Shown here: in pieces, positions 1 through 8,776 of the stretch
Layout: every line of letters begins with the position of its first letter
Numbering within the stretch: position 1 is the stretch's first letter
The notes under the pieces: model-generated
The model's input: only the letters and a program-made list of their open reading frames with translations
Databases searched by the model: none
Told to the model about the DNA's origin: nothing
Translations under genes and position numbers: made by a program
Source: Sphingorhabdus sp. Alg231-15
GTDB taxonomy: Bacteria; Pseudomonadota; Alphaproteobacteria; Sphingomonadales; Sphingomonadaceae
DNA length: 64,000 bases
NCBI RefSeq assembly: GCF_900149705.1
Contig: NZ_LT703001.1
Coordinates: 3,218,001 to 3,282,000, forward strand
Direction: 5' to 3'

Positions 1-576
1 GTCCAGAATATTCACTCCAAAGGCACGGCCAGCCATGATTGTTTGGGCGATCGCAGGCGTAAACAGCTCGCGATCCTGCTCGGCATGCATTTCCTTGGCC
101 AAATCATTGAAACCCATAATGAAACTTGTCAGACGGGTTGTTGCAGCTGTCTTGGCGATATCGGCAATGTTCAGCACCGCAATTGGCATTTCAATCATCG
201 CCCATAGTTGTAAATCACCGTTCGCATTCTCACCATCAATCATGTCGGATATCTCAACAATATCCTTGGCGCTGCGCACTTTGGGAACCAATATGGCGTT
301 TGCCTTGCTTGCACGGACAGCCTTTATGTCATCGGCAAACCATGGCGTATCCATCGCATTGACGCGCACAACCATTTCACGTTTTCCATAGCCACCGTCC
401 GCCAGCGCGTTGCAAGCGGCATCGCGGGCATCCACCTTCGCGTCTGGCGAAACGGCGTCTTCCAAATCGAGAATGATCGTATCGGCTGCCAGTGTTTTTG
501 CTTTTTCTAAGGCACGCGCGTTGGATGCCGGCATATACAAGCAAGAACGGCGCGGACGAAAGTTGGTGTCAGTCAT
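1..576 (-). CDS. CitE/HpcH-HpaI family lyase, 3' end beyond the window
   Basis: An open frame starts at ATG 576 and runs off the left edge after 192 codons without a stop. It begins with MTDTNFRPRRSCLYMPASNA, a typical N-terminus of the citrate lyase beta subunit / HpcH-HpaI aldolase family, followed by ILDLEDAVSPD (about residues 43-53). Further on come VVRVNAMDTPW, the strand NAILVPKV, and AMIEMPIAVLNI containing the metal-ligand Glu. These TIM-barrel enzymes cleave or condense acyl-CoA substrates such as malyl-CoA or citramalyl-CoA with Mg2+; the exact substrate cannot be read from this part. It is divergent from the polysaccharide locus and probably unrelated to it. The family is clear and the substrate is unknown. 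Confidence 0.85.
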   Translation of the reverse strand, partial: MTDTNFRPRRSCLYMPASNARALEKAKTLAADTIILDLEDAVSPDAKVDARDAACNALADGGYGKREMVVRVNAMDTPWFADDIKAVRASKANAILVPKVRSAKDIVEISDMIDGENANGDLQLWAMIEMPIAVLNIADIAKTAATTRLTSFIMGFNDLAKEMHAEQDRELFTPAIAQTIMAGRAFGVNILD

Positions 577-729
577 GACGCATTTCCTATCACCTCGACT
601 GCCCCCGGAAAAGTATCAAATCCGGTATGTCTATACGATTTGTTAACCATAGGCTTTTAGGGCATTTTTAATGGTTTTTTTACGCGCTCGAAGGTTTGAG
701 CGCACTGATTTGTGGGGACGGCAACCAAT
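577..729. promoter_or_regulatory. Divergent intergenic region, lyase / first glycosyltransferase
   Basis: This 153-base region separates two divergently oriented genes, so it must hold at least one promoter for each. It is AT-rich around 620-685, including the run atggtttttttacg. I could not settle a specific -35/-10 pair. GGGGAC at 715-720 is a plausible ribosome-binding site for the ATG at 730. Confidence 0.4.
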
Positions 730-1740
730 ATGAAACTGATCATCCAGATACCCTGTTTCAACGAGGCAGCCAATCTGCCCGAAACGCTGGTTGCTCTCCC
801 ACGCCAGATTGACGGGATTGATAGTATCGAGATCCTGGTGATTGACGATGGTAGTCGTGACGATACCAGCGCGGTTGCTCGCCGGTTTGGCGTCCATCAC
901 ATTGTCCGCCACCGCACCAATCGCGGATTGGCTGCGGCCTTTCAATCTGGTATCAACAAAGCACTGGCCGAAGGCGCGGACATCATTGTGAATACCGACG
1001 CAGACAACCAGTATGAAGGACAGGATATCGGCAAGCTCGTCACCCCCATACTGGCTGGTGAGGCCGATATTGTGGTCGGTGATCGAGGCGTGAAAGACAA
1101 CGCCCATTTCGGGAAATTTAAACGGCTGCTGCAAAGGTTTGGTAGTGCGACCGTAAAGCGCCTGTCCAATACCCAGATTACCGATGCTGTGAGCGGCTTT
1201 CGCGCAATCAGCCGTAGCGCTGCACAGCGGATCAACATCACGTCGAGCTTTTCCTACACGACCGAAATGCTGATCCAGGCCGGGCGGAAACGGATGGCGA
1301 TTGTATCGGTGCCGATACGCACCAACGGCGCCGTGCGTCCTTCTCGGCTGTTCAAGTCCGTACCGCAATTCATTGCCAATACGGGTGCGACGATGATCCG
1401 CTCTTACGCGATGTACAATCCGCTGAAGGTTTTCGTGCTTGCTGGCAGCATCGCTGCCGTGATCGGTGCCGCGCCGATTATCCGGTTTCTCTATTTCTAT
1501 ACGATTGGTGAGGGCGGCGGACATATCCAATCGCTGGTGATAGGCGGATCGCTTATCGTTTTGGGCGTGGTTGCCATGATGTTCGGTGCCGTCGCGGATT
1601 TGGTAGGACGCAATCGCCAGTTGCTGGAGCAGACACTAGAGCGGCTGCATAAATTAGAGGACAAACTGAAATCTACCGCTGAAAATCCAGAGGTTCCAAC
1701 ACAACCGGATTCCGAAGCACCGCTGAGAAGGAGTGCTTGA
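730..1740 (+). CDS. Family 2 glycosyltransferase with C-terminal membrane pair (DPM1/GtrB type)
   Basis: This 336-residue protein opens with MKLIIQIPCFNEAANLPETL, the standard GT-A start. It has DDGS at about residues 39-42 and TDADNQY at about 90-96, which carries the Asp-x-Asp metal-binding motif. Two hydrophobic segments near residues 230-255 and 262-290 indicate anchoring in the inner membrane, as in transferases that load undecaprenyl or dolichyl phosphate with a single sugar. I prefer ATG 730 over the in-frame ATG at 712, because 730 starts exactly at the conserved strand and has GGGGAC upstream. It is first in a run of plus-strand genes and is followed 3 bases later by a membrane protein often paired with such transferases. 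Donor and acceptor are unknown. Confidence 0.85.
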   Translation: MKLIIQIPCFNEAANLPETLVALPRQIDGIDSIEILVIDDGSRDDTSAVARRFGVHHIVRHRTNRGLAAAFQSGINKALAEGADIIVNTDADNQYEGQDIGKLVTPILAGEADIVVGDRGVKDNAHFGKFKRLLQRFGSATVKRLSNTQITDAVSGFRAISRSAAQRINITSSFSYTTEMLIQAGRKRMAIVSVPIRTNGAVRPSRLFKSVPQFIANTGATMIRSYAMYNPLKVFVLAGSIAAVIGAAPIIRFLYFYTIGEGGGHIQSLVIGGSLIVLGVVAMMFGAVADLVGRNRQLLEQTLERLHKLEDKLKSTAENPEVPTQPDSEAPLRRSA

Positions 1741-1743
1741 TCG

Positions 1744-2658
1744 GTGGCCAGTGCGACCATAATCCTAGAAAAACTGATTGCCCCGCTTCAAAGGCTGATG
1801 GATCAGGTCAAGGCACGCAGGACGCCTTTGACTTTGGTGCTTTGCGTAATTTTTATGGTGGGCTTGGTTTGGGCCTTCGATAGACTCGATATCGCGCTCA
1901 ACGAGCTAAACATTTTTCCTGCTCTGGCAATTTTCGGGCTGATGGGACCGCTTGCGCTTGTCTACGGCGCCGTTGGCTTAATGCTGTTGGCGAAGGTCGC
2001 CGGGTCCAAAATCGAATTTGGTTCGGCCTGGACAATCGCTGGTTATGCGCAACTGGCAGAATCCCTTCCACTACCTGGCGGCGCAATTGTGCGCGCTGCC
2101 GCTTTAAAAAAAGCGGGAACCGGTGGAACCAAAAGTGTTCTGCTTGTGACGGGCACCGCGGTCTTATGGGTAGCGATGGCTTCTATAGGGGCAGGCATAG
2201 CCTTGGTGACTTTTGATAAAGCGGGAGCCATGCTGTTTCTAATCTCCGGCTTTTCGGTTTTGATACCAATTACTTGGTGGATAGTTTCCCAGGCAGGAAT
2301 GAGCATCGCCGCTCAGATATTGCTGCATCGGGGCGTTGGCTTGATGTTGATGACGATTCGGCTGAGTCTCGCCTTTATGATCATCAATCAAGCAGTCCCA
2401 TTCACAACCGCGCTTTTTTTCTCATTCGCAAACATCGCTGGTTCGGCATCGGCCATTTCACCTGCTGGATTGGGCGTTGGAGAGATGATAGCCGCTTTCC
2501 TTGCTAGCATGGTTAGCATCTCGGCGGCTTCAGCGTTTATGGCGATTGCCCTAAATCGTATTCTCGGCCTGGCTGCCTGCATCAGTTTGGTAGCGGCCGG
2601 TTCTCTATCTCACAAAATTCAACTCGCAAATTCCAGTCTTTTTAAGGAACTAAAATGA
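1744..2658 (+). CDS. YbhN/UPF0104-type integral membrane protein (LPG synthase TM-like)
   Basis: This 304-residue polytopic protein has about seven to eight hydrophobic segments and the glycine/serine-rich stretch SAISPAGLGVGEMIAAF near residue 238. That stretch is characteristic of the lysylphosphatidylglycerol synthase transmembrane / UPF0104 family. The start is GTG 1744, three bases after the preceding stop, with the strong site AGAAGGAG about ten bases upstream. Members next to GT2 enzymes in polysaccharide loci are suspected flippases or lipid-linked-sugar transport factors, but this is not established. The last codons overlap the start of the next gene (ATGA), so translation is probably coupled. 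Confidence 0.8.
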   Translation: MASATIILEKLIAPLQRLMDQVKARRTPLTLVLCVIFMVGLVWAFDRLDIALNELNIFPALAIFGLMGPLALVYGAVGLMLLAKVAGSKIEFGSAWTIAGYAQLAESLPLPGGAIVRAAALKKAGTGGTKSVLLVTGTAVLWVAMASIGAGIALVTFDKAGAMLFLISGFSVLIPITWWIVSQAGMSIAAQILLHRGVGLMLMTIRLSLAFMIINQAVPFTTALFFSFANIAGSASAISPAGLGVGEMIAAFLASMVSISAASAFMAIALNRILGLAACISLVAAGSLSHKIQLANSSLFKELK

Positions 2659-3536
2659 CCAAATTTACATCAGAAATGTCCGCCGCTGTTGATATGGCGC
2701 GAAGTGTTGGCTTCAAAAAAACAATGACGCGTCTGCGCAACTACGCCGGAGCGCGAAGCTATGAGCGGGAGCGCAGCAAGCGTTTTGAACGTCTGGCGTT
2801 AGATGGAAAGGTTGTTCGTTCAGTATTGGGATCCAAGATGGAGCTCGATTCCAATAAGTCGGGGCTGGATCGTGATATTCTGCTGGATGGCATTCGTGAG
2901 CCAATCGCTACAGGACATATCTTGAGCATTTTGCAGGAAGATGACATTGTTTTGGAAGTCGGCGCGAATATCGGATATTATGCTCTGATCGAAGCGCGTA
3001 TTTGCGACAAAATCTATGCTGTTGAGCCGCACCCTGAGAATTTTGAACGACTGAAGCGAAACATTGCGCTGAACGATTTCGACAATGTCGTTGTCCAGCA
3101 AGGCGCTTTTGGTGCCAGCGATGGCAAGATCCCACTATATGTATCAGATCTGTCCAACTGGCATTCCTGTCGCGATGCGCCAAAATCGGAAACAGATTTC
3201 ATCGATGTGGACTGCTTCACCATTGACAGTTTCGCCAAGGCTAACGAAGCACCGACATTTATAAAAATGGATGTTGAAGGCTATGAGCTGGAAGTTCTGC
3301 GCGGGGCGGAAGAGACCCTTAAGACAGTCAAACATCTGTTCCTCGAACTGCATGGAACAATTTTAACAAGGGCTGAGATGACCGAAATTCTCGATCGGAT
3401 TGAAGCGGCTGGTCTCAAACCATCTCTGATTGTACAATATGATCGCCCTGGCTTGGCCAGAACCTATGGGATTGAACAACTGGATGCCATCCGTAACGGC
3501 GATCGTGGAACATTTGAGTTGTTTTTTTGCCGCTAG
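2655..3536 (+). CDS. FkbM-family SAM-dependent methyltransferase (copy 1)
   Basis: This 293-residue protein carries the class I methyltransferase glycine motif VLEVGANIGYYALIEA (about residues 98-113), the acidic strand end YAVEPHPENFERLKRN, and the FkbM-specific block FIKMDVEGYELEVLRGAEE near residue 203. FkbM enzymes O-methylate sugars or polyketides; in an EPS locus, methylation of a sugar hydroxyl is the likely role. The first 60 residues are basic and unlike the catalytic domain. The start ATG lies in the four-base ATGA overlap with the upstream gene. Two further FkbM genes lie at 36725-38346. Confidence 0.87.
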   Translation: MTKFTSEMSAAVDMARSVGFKKTMTRLRNYAGARSYERERSKRFERLALDGKVVRSVLGSKMELDSNKSGLDRDILLDGIREPIATGHILSILQEDDIVLEVGANIGYYALIEARICDKIYAVEPHPENFERLKRNIALNDFDNVVVQQGAFGASDGKIPLYVSDLSNWHSCRDAPKSETDFIDVDCFTIDSFAKANEAPTFIKMDVEGYELEVLRGAEETLKTVKHLFLELHGTILTRAEMTEILDRIEAAGLKPSLIVQYDRPGLARTYGIEQLDAIRNGDRGTFELFFCR

Positions 3537-3650
3537 GACCATGGGTGCGCTCGTATCCTTCGCCTATCGCTGCATGATGGAAGTTCTCGTCGATAAACAG
3601 TTCGTTTCAGATGGATATTCTCAGGCACAGTTCCGGGCTAGAGTATCTGC

Positions 3651-5297
3651 ATGATCATGACCGATTCAAATGATGTCGGACCGCGAAGCGGCACGCGCAC
3701 GATAGTTGGAATCCTTTTTCTGGTCATCGCATGCCAGTTCTGGTTGATCTTTGTGAAAGAGATAAACTGGGATGAATTTCTGCATTTCGGACAAATTTAC
3801 GAACTTGCAAATGGACAGCTGAGAAGGAGTTTGCAGACCCTGCATACGCGCTTATTCGGTTGGACGGCGCTGATCTCGCAAGATATTATTGTGCAAATTC
3901 AGGCCGCTCGCGTTGCAATGTTGGCCTGTGCCTTGTTGACAACAACTTGTGTGGTTGTTCTGGCCCGGCGGCTAGCCGATTCCCAGACAGCACTTTTTTG
4001 CGGACTCGCCTATTTGACGGCAGGCTATGTTTTCACGAACGCGTTCACTTACAGACCTGATCCGGTTGCTGCCGCAGCTCTGATGGGCGCATTATGTGTA
4101 TTCGCTATGGGAACTTTGTCATGGAAGCGTGCTGTTCTGGCCGGCGTGCTGATTGGTCTGGCTGGTGCCTTGACGATAAAGAGTATCTTCTATCTGCCCT
4201 GTTTCGCCGCAATTGCCTGGTTACACTGGATTCGGCAGGGAGGTCAGAAATCTAAAGATCTTCTTCTTTTTTGCCTTATGGCCGTGCTGGCCTTTTCGAG
4301 TTTTGCCATGATCGTCGGGCTGCATGGTGCGGGCCTACCGGCGAGTGGAAATCAAGCGAGCAATCTTGGTAAGAGCATGGACAGCTTTGTCCAATTTGCC
4401 ACATTCGAGAAAATTCATCACGTATTCAGACAGATAATCGTCTCGCCTCTCGTCGTTCTTAGCCTGGTCATGCTTCCTTTTGCCGCCCGCAAACTGCCGA
4501 AAGAGTCCAAATATTTGTTGATCGGTTTGACCGGGCCGCTGCTCTGCCTGTTATTTTATCGCAACACTTTCCCTTATTTCTTTGTTTTCCTTCTGCCGCC
4601 CATCTGCGTTGCAATTGCGCCGGTTCTGGCCAAATTGATCAAGCGCTTTGGTCAGGCCCTCATTGTGGTGTTGGCTCTGTTCGGACCGGTACTTTTGTTG
4701 ATGCAAGAACCGTTCGGGACATTGGAGCGCCAACGCGCAACGATAAATGAGGTTGAACGTCTGTTTCCCGATCCAACACCCTATCTCTCCTATTCGAGTT
4801 ATGTTCCACATTATCCGCGGCAGTTCACTTCGCTTCTTTCGGGTGTTGCATTGCGTCGCTATTGGGACGAACGCAATGGCGATATCACACGTGATATCGA
4901 AGCAGGTCAGATAGCATTTGTAATTGCCACCGGCCCTGCGCTTGACGCAGTTTACAGAAGCGAAGGACCGGCTTCGCTTTTGCCTGAGCGTGATGTTGTG
5001 GCACTAAGAACTAATTTTCTGCAGCATAGCGATACGATATTCATCGCTGGTCATGAAATTTGTCCCAAGTCAGCAGAACAGATGGTCAAGATTGTCAGGA
5101 ATGGCCCCCATTCTCTCGAAGGCGGCGATCTTGTGATCAAGGGCCGTCGTCTGAGTGATGGCGATAGCATGATCTTGCAATCAGGGCTTAACGAGGTCCT
5201 TTATGAGCAGGGTCCGTGCGTCAAGTTATGGGCGCTGGATCAGGTCCCGAAATTACCAAAAGACTTTCCGTCCGGGCCAATCTTCGGGGGATTTTAG
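3651..5297 (+). CDS. GT39/ArnT-like polytopic glycosyltransferase
   Basis: This 548-residue membrane protein has about ten to twelve hydrophobic segments in its first 400 residues and a soluble C-terminal part. The first loop contains INWDEFLHFG (about residues 39-48), matching the acidic catalytic loop of the PMT/ArnT (GT39/GT83) superfamily, which uses lipid-linked sugars at the periplasmic face. A second loop contains TYRPDPVAAAALMGAL, another family-typical place. It probably transfers a sugar from a polyprenyl carrier to the growing polysaccharide or lipid A; the substrate is unknown. ATG 3651 and ATG 3657 are both possible starts and neither has a strong ribosome-binding site. The gene ends one base before the next start. 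Confidence 0.75.
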   Translation: MIMTDSNDVGPRSGTRTIVGILFLVIACQFWLIFVKEINWDEFLHFGQIYELANGQLRRSLQTLHTRLFGWTALISQDIIVQIQAARVAMLACALLTTTCVVVLARRLADSQTALFCGLAYLTAGYVFTNAFTYRPDPVAAAALMGALCVFAMGTLSWKRAVLAGVLIGLAGALTIKSIFYLPCFAAIAWLHWIRQGGQKSKDLLLFCLMAVLAFSSFAMIVGLHGAGLPASGNQASNLGKSMDSFVQFATFEKIHHVFRQIIVSPLVVLSLVMLPFAARKLPKESKYLLIGLTGPLLCLLFYRNTFPYFFVFLLPPICVAIAPVLAKLIKRFGQALIVVLALFGPVLLLMQEPFGTLERQRATINEVERLFPDPTPYLSYSSYVPHYPRQFTSLLSGVALRRYWDERNGDITRDIEAGQIAFVIATGPALDAVYRSEGPASLLPERDVVALRTNFLQHSDTIFIAGHEICPKSAEQMVKIVRNGPHSLEGGDLVIKGRRLSDGDSMILQSGLNEVLYEQGPCVKLWALDQVPKLPKDFPSGPIFGGF

Positions 5298-5298
5298 A

Positions 5299-6360
5299 GT
5301 GGCTGAAGAACCCAATTTGACTATCAGCGCGAAGCGCCCGTCGATTATCTTCATTACTCGCAAATGGCCTCCAGCCATGGGTGGGATGGAAACCTATTGC
5401 AAGCGCTTGACTGAAGAAATGGCAAAGACGCATCCGTTGGACATTATTGCGCTACCCGGCAAGGCTAATGGTGATGTGCCATCGGCTCTCTCGTTAATCT
5501 GGTTTGGACTGACAACAGCGATCCGCATATTGTTCATGAAACCGGCCTCGATCATCCATATTGGCGATGTGGCAAGTTGGCCGTTGGGCTGGGTTGCGTC
5601 CCTTCGTCATTCCCAGAGTAAAATTGTCCTGTCTGCTCATGGTTCAGATCTGAACTATGCGACTGGAAACGGTTTGTTACCCTCAATCTATGCCAGATAT
5701 ATCAGATTGGCGACCAAGCTTTTGCCTAAGGTGAAAATCATCGCCAATAGTAGTTGGATCGCTGATTTGGCGCGTGAACAAGGTTTCTCCGATGTGGTGA
5801 CCGTTCCGCTGGCGACCGATATCAAAGCAGAGCAAATGCCTGGTCAGCACAATGATTGCCTATTCTTCGCCGGAAGGATCATGCCGAGCAAAGGCTTGTC
5901 GTTCATCGTGAAAGAAGTGATGCCATTGCTGTCTGCGCCGCTGAAAATTAGAGTGGCCGGGACCGTTTGGGACGAACAAGAAGGTTCTATATTGTCCGAT
6001 CCTTCAGTCGAGTATCTGGGAGTATTGGATCAGGAAGGCCTGATTGAAGAATATGGAAAAGCGCTTTGCGTCGTTGTGCCGAGCCTCGGTAAAGAAGGCT
6101 TTGGTTTGGTTGCCGCCGAAGCAGCAGCATGTGGCGGTGTGGTGCTCGCATCAAACCACAGCGGGTTGGCGGAAGTTGTGACTGAAGACATCGGTTTCGT
6201 TGCCGATCCCTACAAACCCGATGAATGGGCGGCAGTGATCAAAAAAATGCGAGGTTGGTTGCCTGAAGATCGTAGTGAATTTTTGCAAAAATCAATGGCG
6301 ATAACACAGGCCAGATATTGCTGGAATCGCGTGGCAATGGATACACTCTCTTCTTACTGA
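5299..6360 (+). CDS. Family 4 glycosyltransferase (GT-B)
   Basis: With GTG 5299 as start the protein has 353 residues. Evidence includes FITRKWPPAMGGMETYCKRL near the N-terminus, LSAHGSDLNYATG as the N-domain loop, FFAGRIMPSKGLSFIVKEV for the C-domain nucleotide-sugar site, and GKEGFGLVAAEAAACGGVVLAS containing the E-x7-E motif of GT4 enzymes. I chose GTG 5299 because it lies one base after the upstream stop with CGGGGGA eight bases before it. An ATG at 5203 would add 32 unconserved residues and overlap the preceding gene by 95 bases. It acts on the cytosolic face, adding a sugar to the lipid-linked unit. Specificity is unknown. Confidence 0.87.
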   Translation: MAEEPNLTISAKRPSIIFITRKWPPAMGGMETYCKRLTEEMAKTHPLDIIALPGKANGDVPSALSLIWFGLTTAIRILFMKPASIIHIGDVASWPLGWVASLRHSQSKIVLSAHGSDLNYATGNGLLPSIYARYIRLATKLLPKVKIIANSSWIADLAREQGFSDVVTVPLATDIKAEQMPGQHNDCLFFAGRIMPSKGLSFIVKEVMPLLSAPLKIRVAGTVWDEQEGSILSDPSVEYLGVLDQEGLIEEYGKALCVVVPSLGKEGFGLVAAEAAACGGVVLASNHSGLAEVVTEDIGFVADPYKPDEWAAVIKKMRGWLPEDRSEFLQKSMAITQARYCWNRVAMDTLSSY

Positions 6361-6503
6361 ACCCATTGCAGAGGTCTGGGCCGGTTTGCCGGAACGATCA
6401 TGTGTTTTCCATCCGACATTCTTTTTCCGGCTATTGCTTTTTTACATAGGGTTCTGGTGCTTTGTTCATTGACCGTTAGGGATCACTTCGCCAAGGGGCG
6501 CAT

Positions 6504-6881
6504 ATGGAATGGTTGGATATAAAAATTTGGTTCGAACACACGACGGGTTTCGACCGTGACGCTCTGCACATCTATGGCGCGGTTGTTATTCAGTTTTGTT
6601 TTGCGCTGTTTTTTCGGAGATCGCTTGCGAGTCCTTGGCCATGGATTGCAGTGTTTACCATTGCGATCGCAAATGAATATGTCGATTATCAACGTGCGGG
6701 GGATAGCGAGGCTTCGAAGGCCCTCCATTGGGAAGAAGGTTACAAGGATATGTGGAATACCATGATCATTCCAACCGCTCTTTTGCTTATCGCCCGATAC
6801 TCGCCCGGTTGGATGATCGGAAAATCGGTTCAACCCCAAAGAGTTGATGCAAGCGACGATCGCGCAGGTGAGACCGTTTAG
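6504..6881 (+). CDS. Small uncharacterised membrane protein
   Basis: This 125-residue protein has three hydrophobic segments: roughly residues 24-37, 43-56 (PWPWIAVFTIAIANEYVDYQ) and 84-100. It starts at ATG 6504 behind AAGGGG. DALHIYG in the first third and the short polytopic layout faintly recall VanZ-like proteins, but I do not assign it. It is last in the plus-strand run beginning at 730 and overlaps the convergent manC by four bases, which supports it as a real, tightly packed gene. Function unknown. Confidence 0.65.
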   Translation: MEWLDIKIWFEHTTGFDRDALHIYGAVVIQFCFALFFRRSLASPWPWIAVFTIAIANEYVDYQRAGDSEASKALHWEEGYKDMWNTMIIPTALLLIARYSPGWMIGKSVQPQRVDASDDRAGETV

Positions 6882-7945
6882 TCGCTTTTATCCCGTTGCA
6901 TGATGATTTTTTTGACATTTTGAGACTGACCTCTTGGTAAGATCATGACCTTGTTGCCTTCGGCGATAATGATCAGATCGCTGATCCCATATGTTGCAAT
7001 TTCTAGTTTATCGGCATGGATCAGGCTATTTTGCGTATCCAGTGCCAGAACATCGCCAGACGTCACATTGGTCTGATCATCTGATGCGCTTATATCAAAT
7101 AGCGAGTCCCAGCTTCCAACATCGGACCAACCGGGTTCAACCGGGGTGAGAGCTACTTTGTCTGCCTTTTCCATCACGGCATAGTCAATTGAATCTGATG
7201 GCGCACGAGCGAAGCTTGCTTCATCGGGCCTTATCTGATTTTCGTCGCTATGTGCCCGATCCATGGCGTTACGCGCAGCTTCCAGCATTTCTGGAGCATG
7301 TTCACCGAGCGCCTGTAGATATGTGTCCGCGCGAAACAGAAAAATACCCGCATTCCAATGGTAACCACCATCGTCGAGCATTATTTCCGCATTTTGCCGA
7401 TTGGGTTTTTCTACGAACCGTTGCGCGGCGAAGCTGCCGGCGCTGCCTACTATGGCTTCACCTTGCTGGATGTAACCATAGCCGGTTTCCGGTCCATTGG
7501 GTTCAATACCGAAAGTCACCAACCAACGGGCTTTAGCGAGCGGTAGCGATTCGCTGACAGCAGTAAGAAATGCGGGCACGTTTTTGATTACATGATCGCT
7601 CGGCATTACCAGCATAGGCGTTTGCGGATTTCCGCAAGCAAGAGCGGCCAAAGCAATCGCTGGAGCAGTGTTTCGAGCACATGGTTCCAATATTTGAAGA
7701 GCGGCGGTTGCTCCAATTTCGTCTAATTGTTCTGCCACAAGTGATGCGTGCTTCGCACCGCCAACGATAATCGGCGAAGCAAACAGGTCCGGTTGCTGGC
7801 ATCTTTCCAGTGTCATCTGAAACATGCTGAGGGGACCGGTCAGGTTCAAAAATTGCTTTGGCCGCTTTTCCGTTGAGACTGGCCAAAGACGCGTTCCGGA
7901 TCCACCGGATAAAATTATTGGGGCGATGAGATCGTTGTTTGTCAT
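6878..7945 (-). CDS. manC: Mannose-1-phosphate guanylyltransferase
   Basis: This 355-residue protein makes GDP-mannose from GTP and mannose-1-phosphate in the cytosol. The nucleotidyltransferase signature SGGSGTRLWPVSTEKRPKQF is at about residues 13-32, and RFVEKPN comes near residue 170. The family-specific MLVMPSDHVI lies near residue 107. The length fits the single-domain form lacking the C-terminal isomerase cupin of bifunctional ManC (about 480 residues), and a separate manA lies directly upstream. It forms a minus-strand run with manA and ugd. GDP-mannose feeds both mannose transfer and the GDP-fucose genes gmd/fcl at 33-35 kb. Confidence 0.95.
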   Translation of the reverse strand: MTNNDLIAPIILSGGSGTRLWPVSTEKRPKQFLNLTGPLSMFQMTLERCQQPDLFASPIIVGGAKHASLVAEQLDEIGATAALQILEPCARNTAPAIALAALACGNPQTPMLVMPSDHVIKNVPAFLTAVSESLPLAKARWLVTFGIEPNGPETGYGYIQQGEAIVGSAGSFAAQRFVEKPNRQNAEIMLDDGGYHWNAGIFLFRADTYLQALGEHAPEMLEAARNAMDRAHSDENQIRPDEASFARAPSDSIDYAVMEKADKVALTPVEPGWSDVGSWDSLFDISASDDQTNVTSGDVLALDTQNSLIHADKLEIATYGISDLIIIAEGNKVMILPRGQSQNVKKIIMQRDKSD

Positions 7946-7955
7946 ACTGTTGGCT

Positions 7956-8759
7956 TCATTTCATGCTGCACGCTATCAGCGACTTTATATTTTTAGACAG
8001 ATTAATTTCGGAGGCCTTCGTGCATAGGCCGCATTCACCTGGACCAATGGTCTTGTCTCTGGCGACTACCTGGCCTTCCAATGGAATAATCTGCCACTCT
8101 CCTGCAGCTACTCCCTTTAAAAGCCTCTGATCATCACCCAGAACTTGGAACAACCGAAAATGCGGGCCATCAATCAGTTTAGCGGACTGATCCGGCGGCG
8201 TTTCGGAAAAATGTTTCATGTCGTATGGGACGGGAGTGGCTACTGTAATGGCCTCTTGCAGATGCAGCTCGCGTGGTCGACCATAGTCATAAAGCCGGTA
8301 AGTGACATCAGCATTTTGTTGAATTTCTATCAAACTGATGCCGCGGCCTATTGCGTGAATTGTACCCGCAGGAATATAGAATAAATCGCCAGATTTTACA
8401 GGCTTCCAGTCCACGAGCTGCTCTATCTGGCCGCAGACAACAGCTGCATGTAGTTTCGTGGCACTCACTTCTTTTTTCAACCCGATGCCCAATATTGCAT
8501 CGGGTTCGGCTTCCAATATGTACCAGCATTCTTCCTTACCGCCGGGCATGCCCTGTCGCCGCGCCTCTCGATCATTGGGATGCACCTGAATGGACAGCTT
8601 TTCGCTAGTGAAGAGGTACTTGGTCAACAGTGTAGGTGTGATGCCCTTGCGAGGCAGAAACCAGATTTCACCAATTTTTTCTTTCTGTTTTCCTCCGAAT
8701 AGCGTCGGTAGAGTTATTTGTCCCCAAGGTTTCGGGACCGATTTTTTTCTTAACTTCAT
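7956..8759 (-). CDS. manA: Mannose-6-phosphate isomerase, class I, short form
   Basis: This 267-residue cupin enzyme interconverts fructose-6-phosphate and mannose-6-phosphate. The zinc-site elements are visible: LSIQVHPNDREAR (Gln and His ligands), GKEECWYILEAEP (Glu) and FYIPAGTIHAIGRG (His). It is much shorter than the E. coli enzyme (about 390 residues) and matches the compact class I type. The gene ends ten bases before manC starts, so the two are almost certainly co-transcribed. A phosphomannomutase, needed between the two steps, is not in the window. Confidence 0.92.
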   Translation of the reverse strand: MKLRKKSVPKPWGQITLPTLFGGKQKEKIGEIWFLPRKGITPTLLTKYLFTSEKLSIQVHPNDREARRQGMPGGKEECWYILEAEPDAILGIGLKKEVSATKLHAAVVCGQIEQLVDWKPVKSGDLFYIPAGTIHAIGRGISLIEIQQNADVTYRLYDYGRPRELHLQEAITVATPVPYDMKHFSETPPDQSAKLIDGPHFRLFQVLGDDQRLLKGVAAGEWQIIPLEGQVVARDKTIGPGECGLCTKASEINLSKNIKSLIACSMK

Positions 8760-8776
8760 ACTCCACCCGTTAACCT

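Noticed and set aside
643-1530. A 295-codon minus-strand frame opposite the first glycosyltransferase
   Set aside because: The opposite strand encodes a clear GT2 enzyme, and the antisense product has no recognisable motif.
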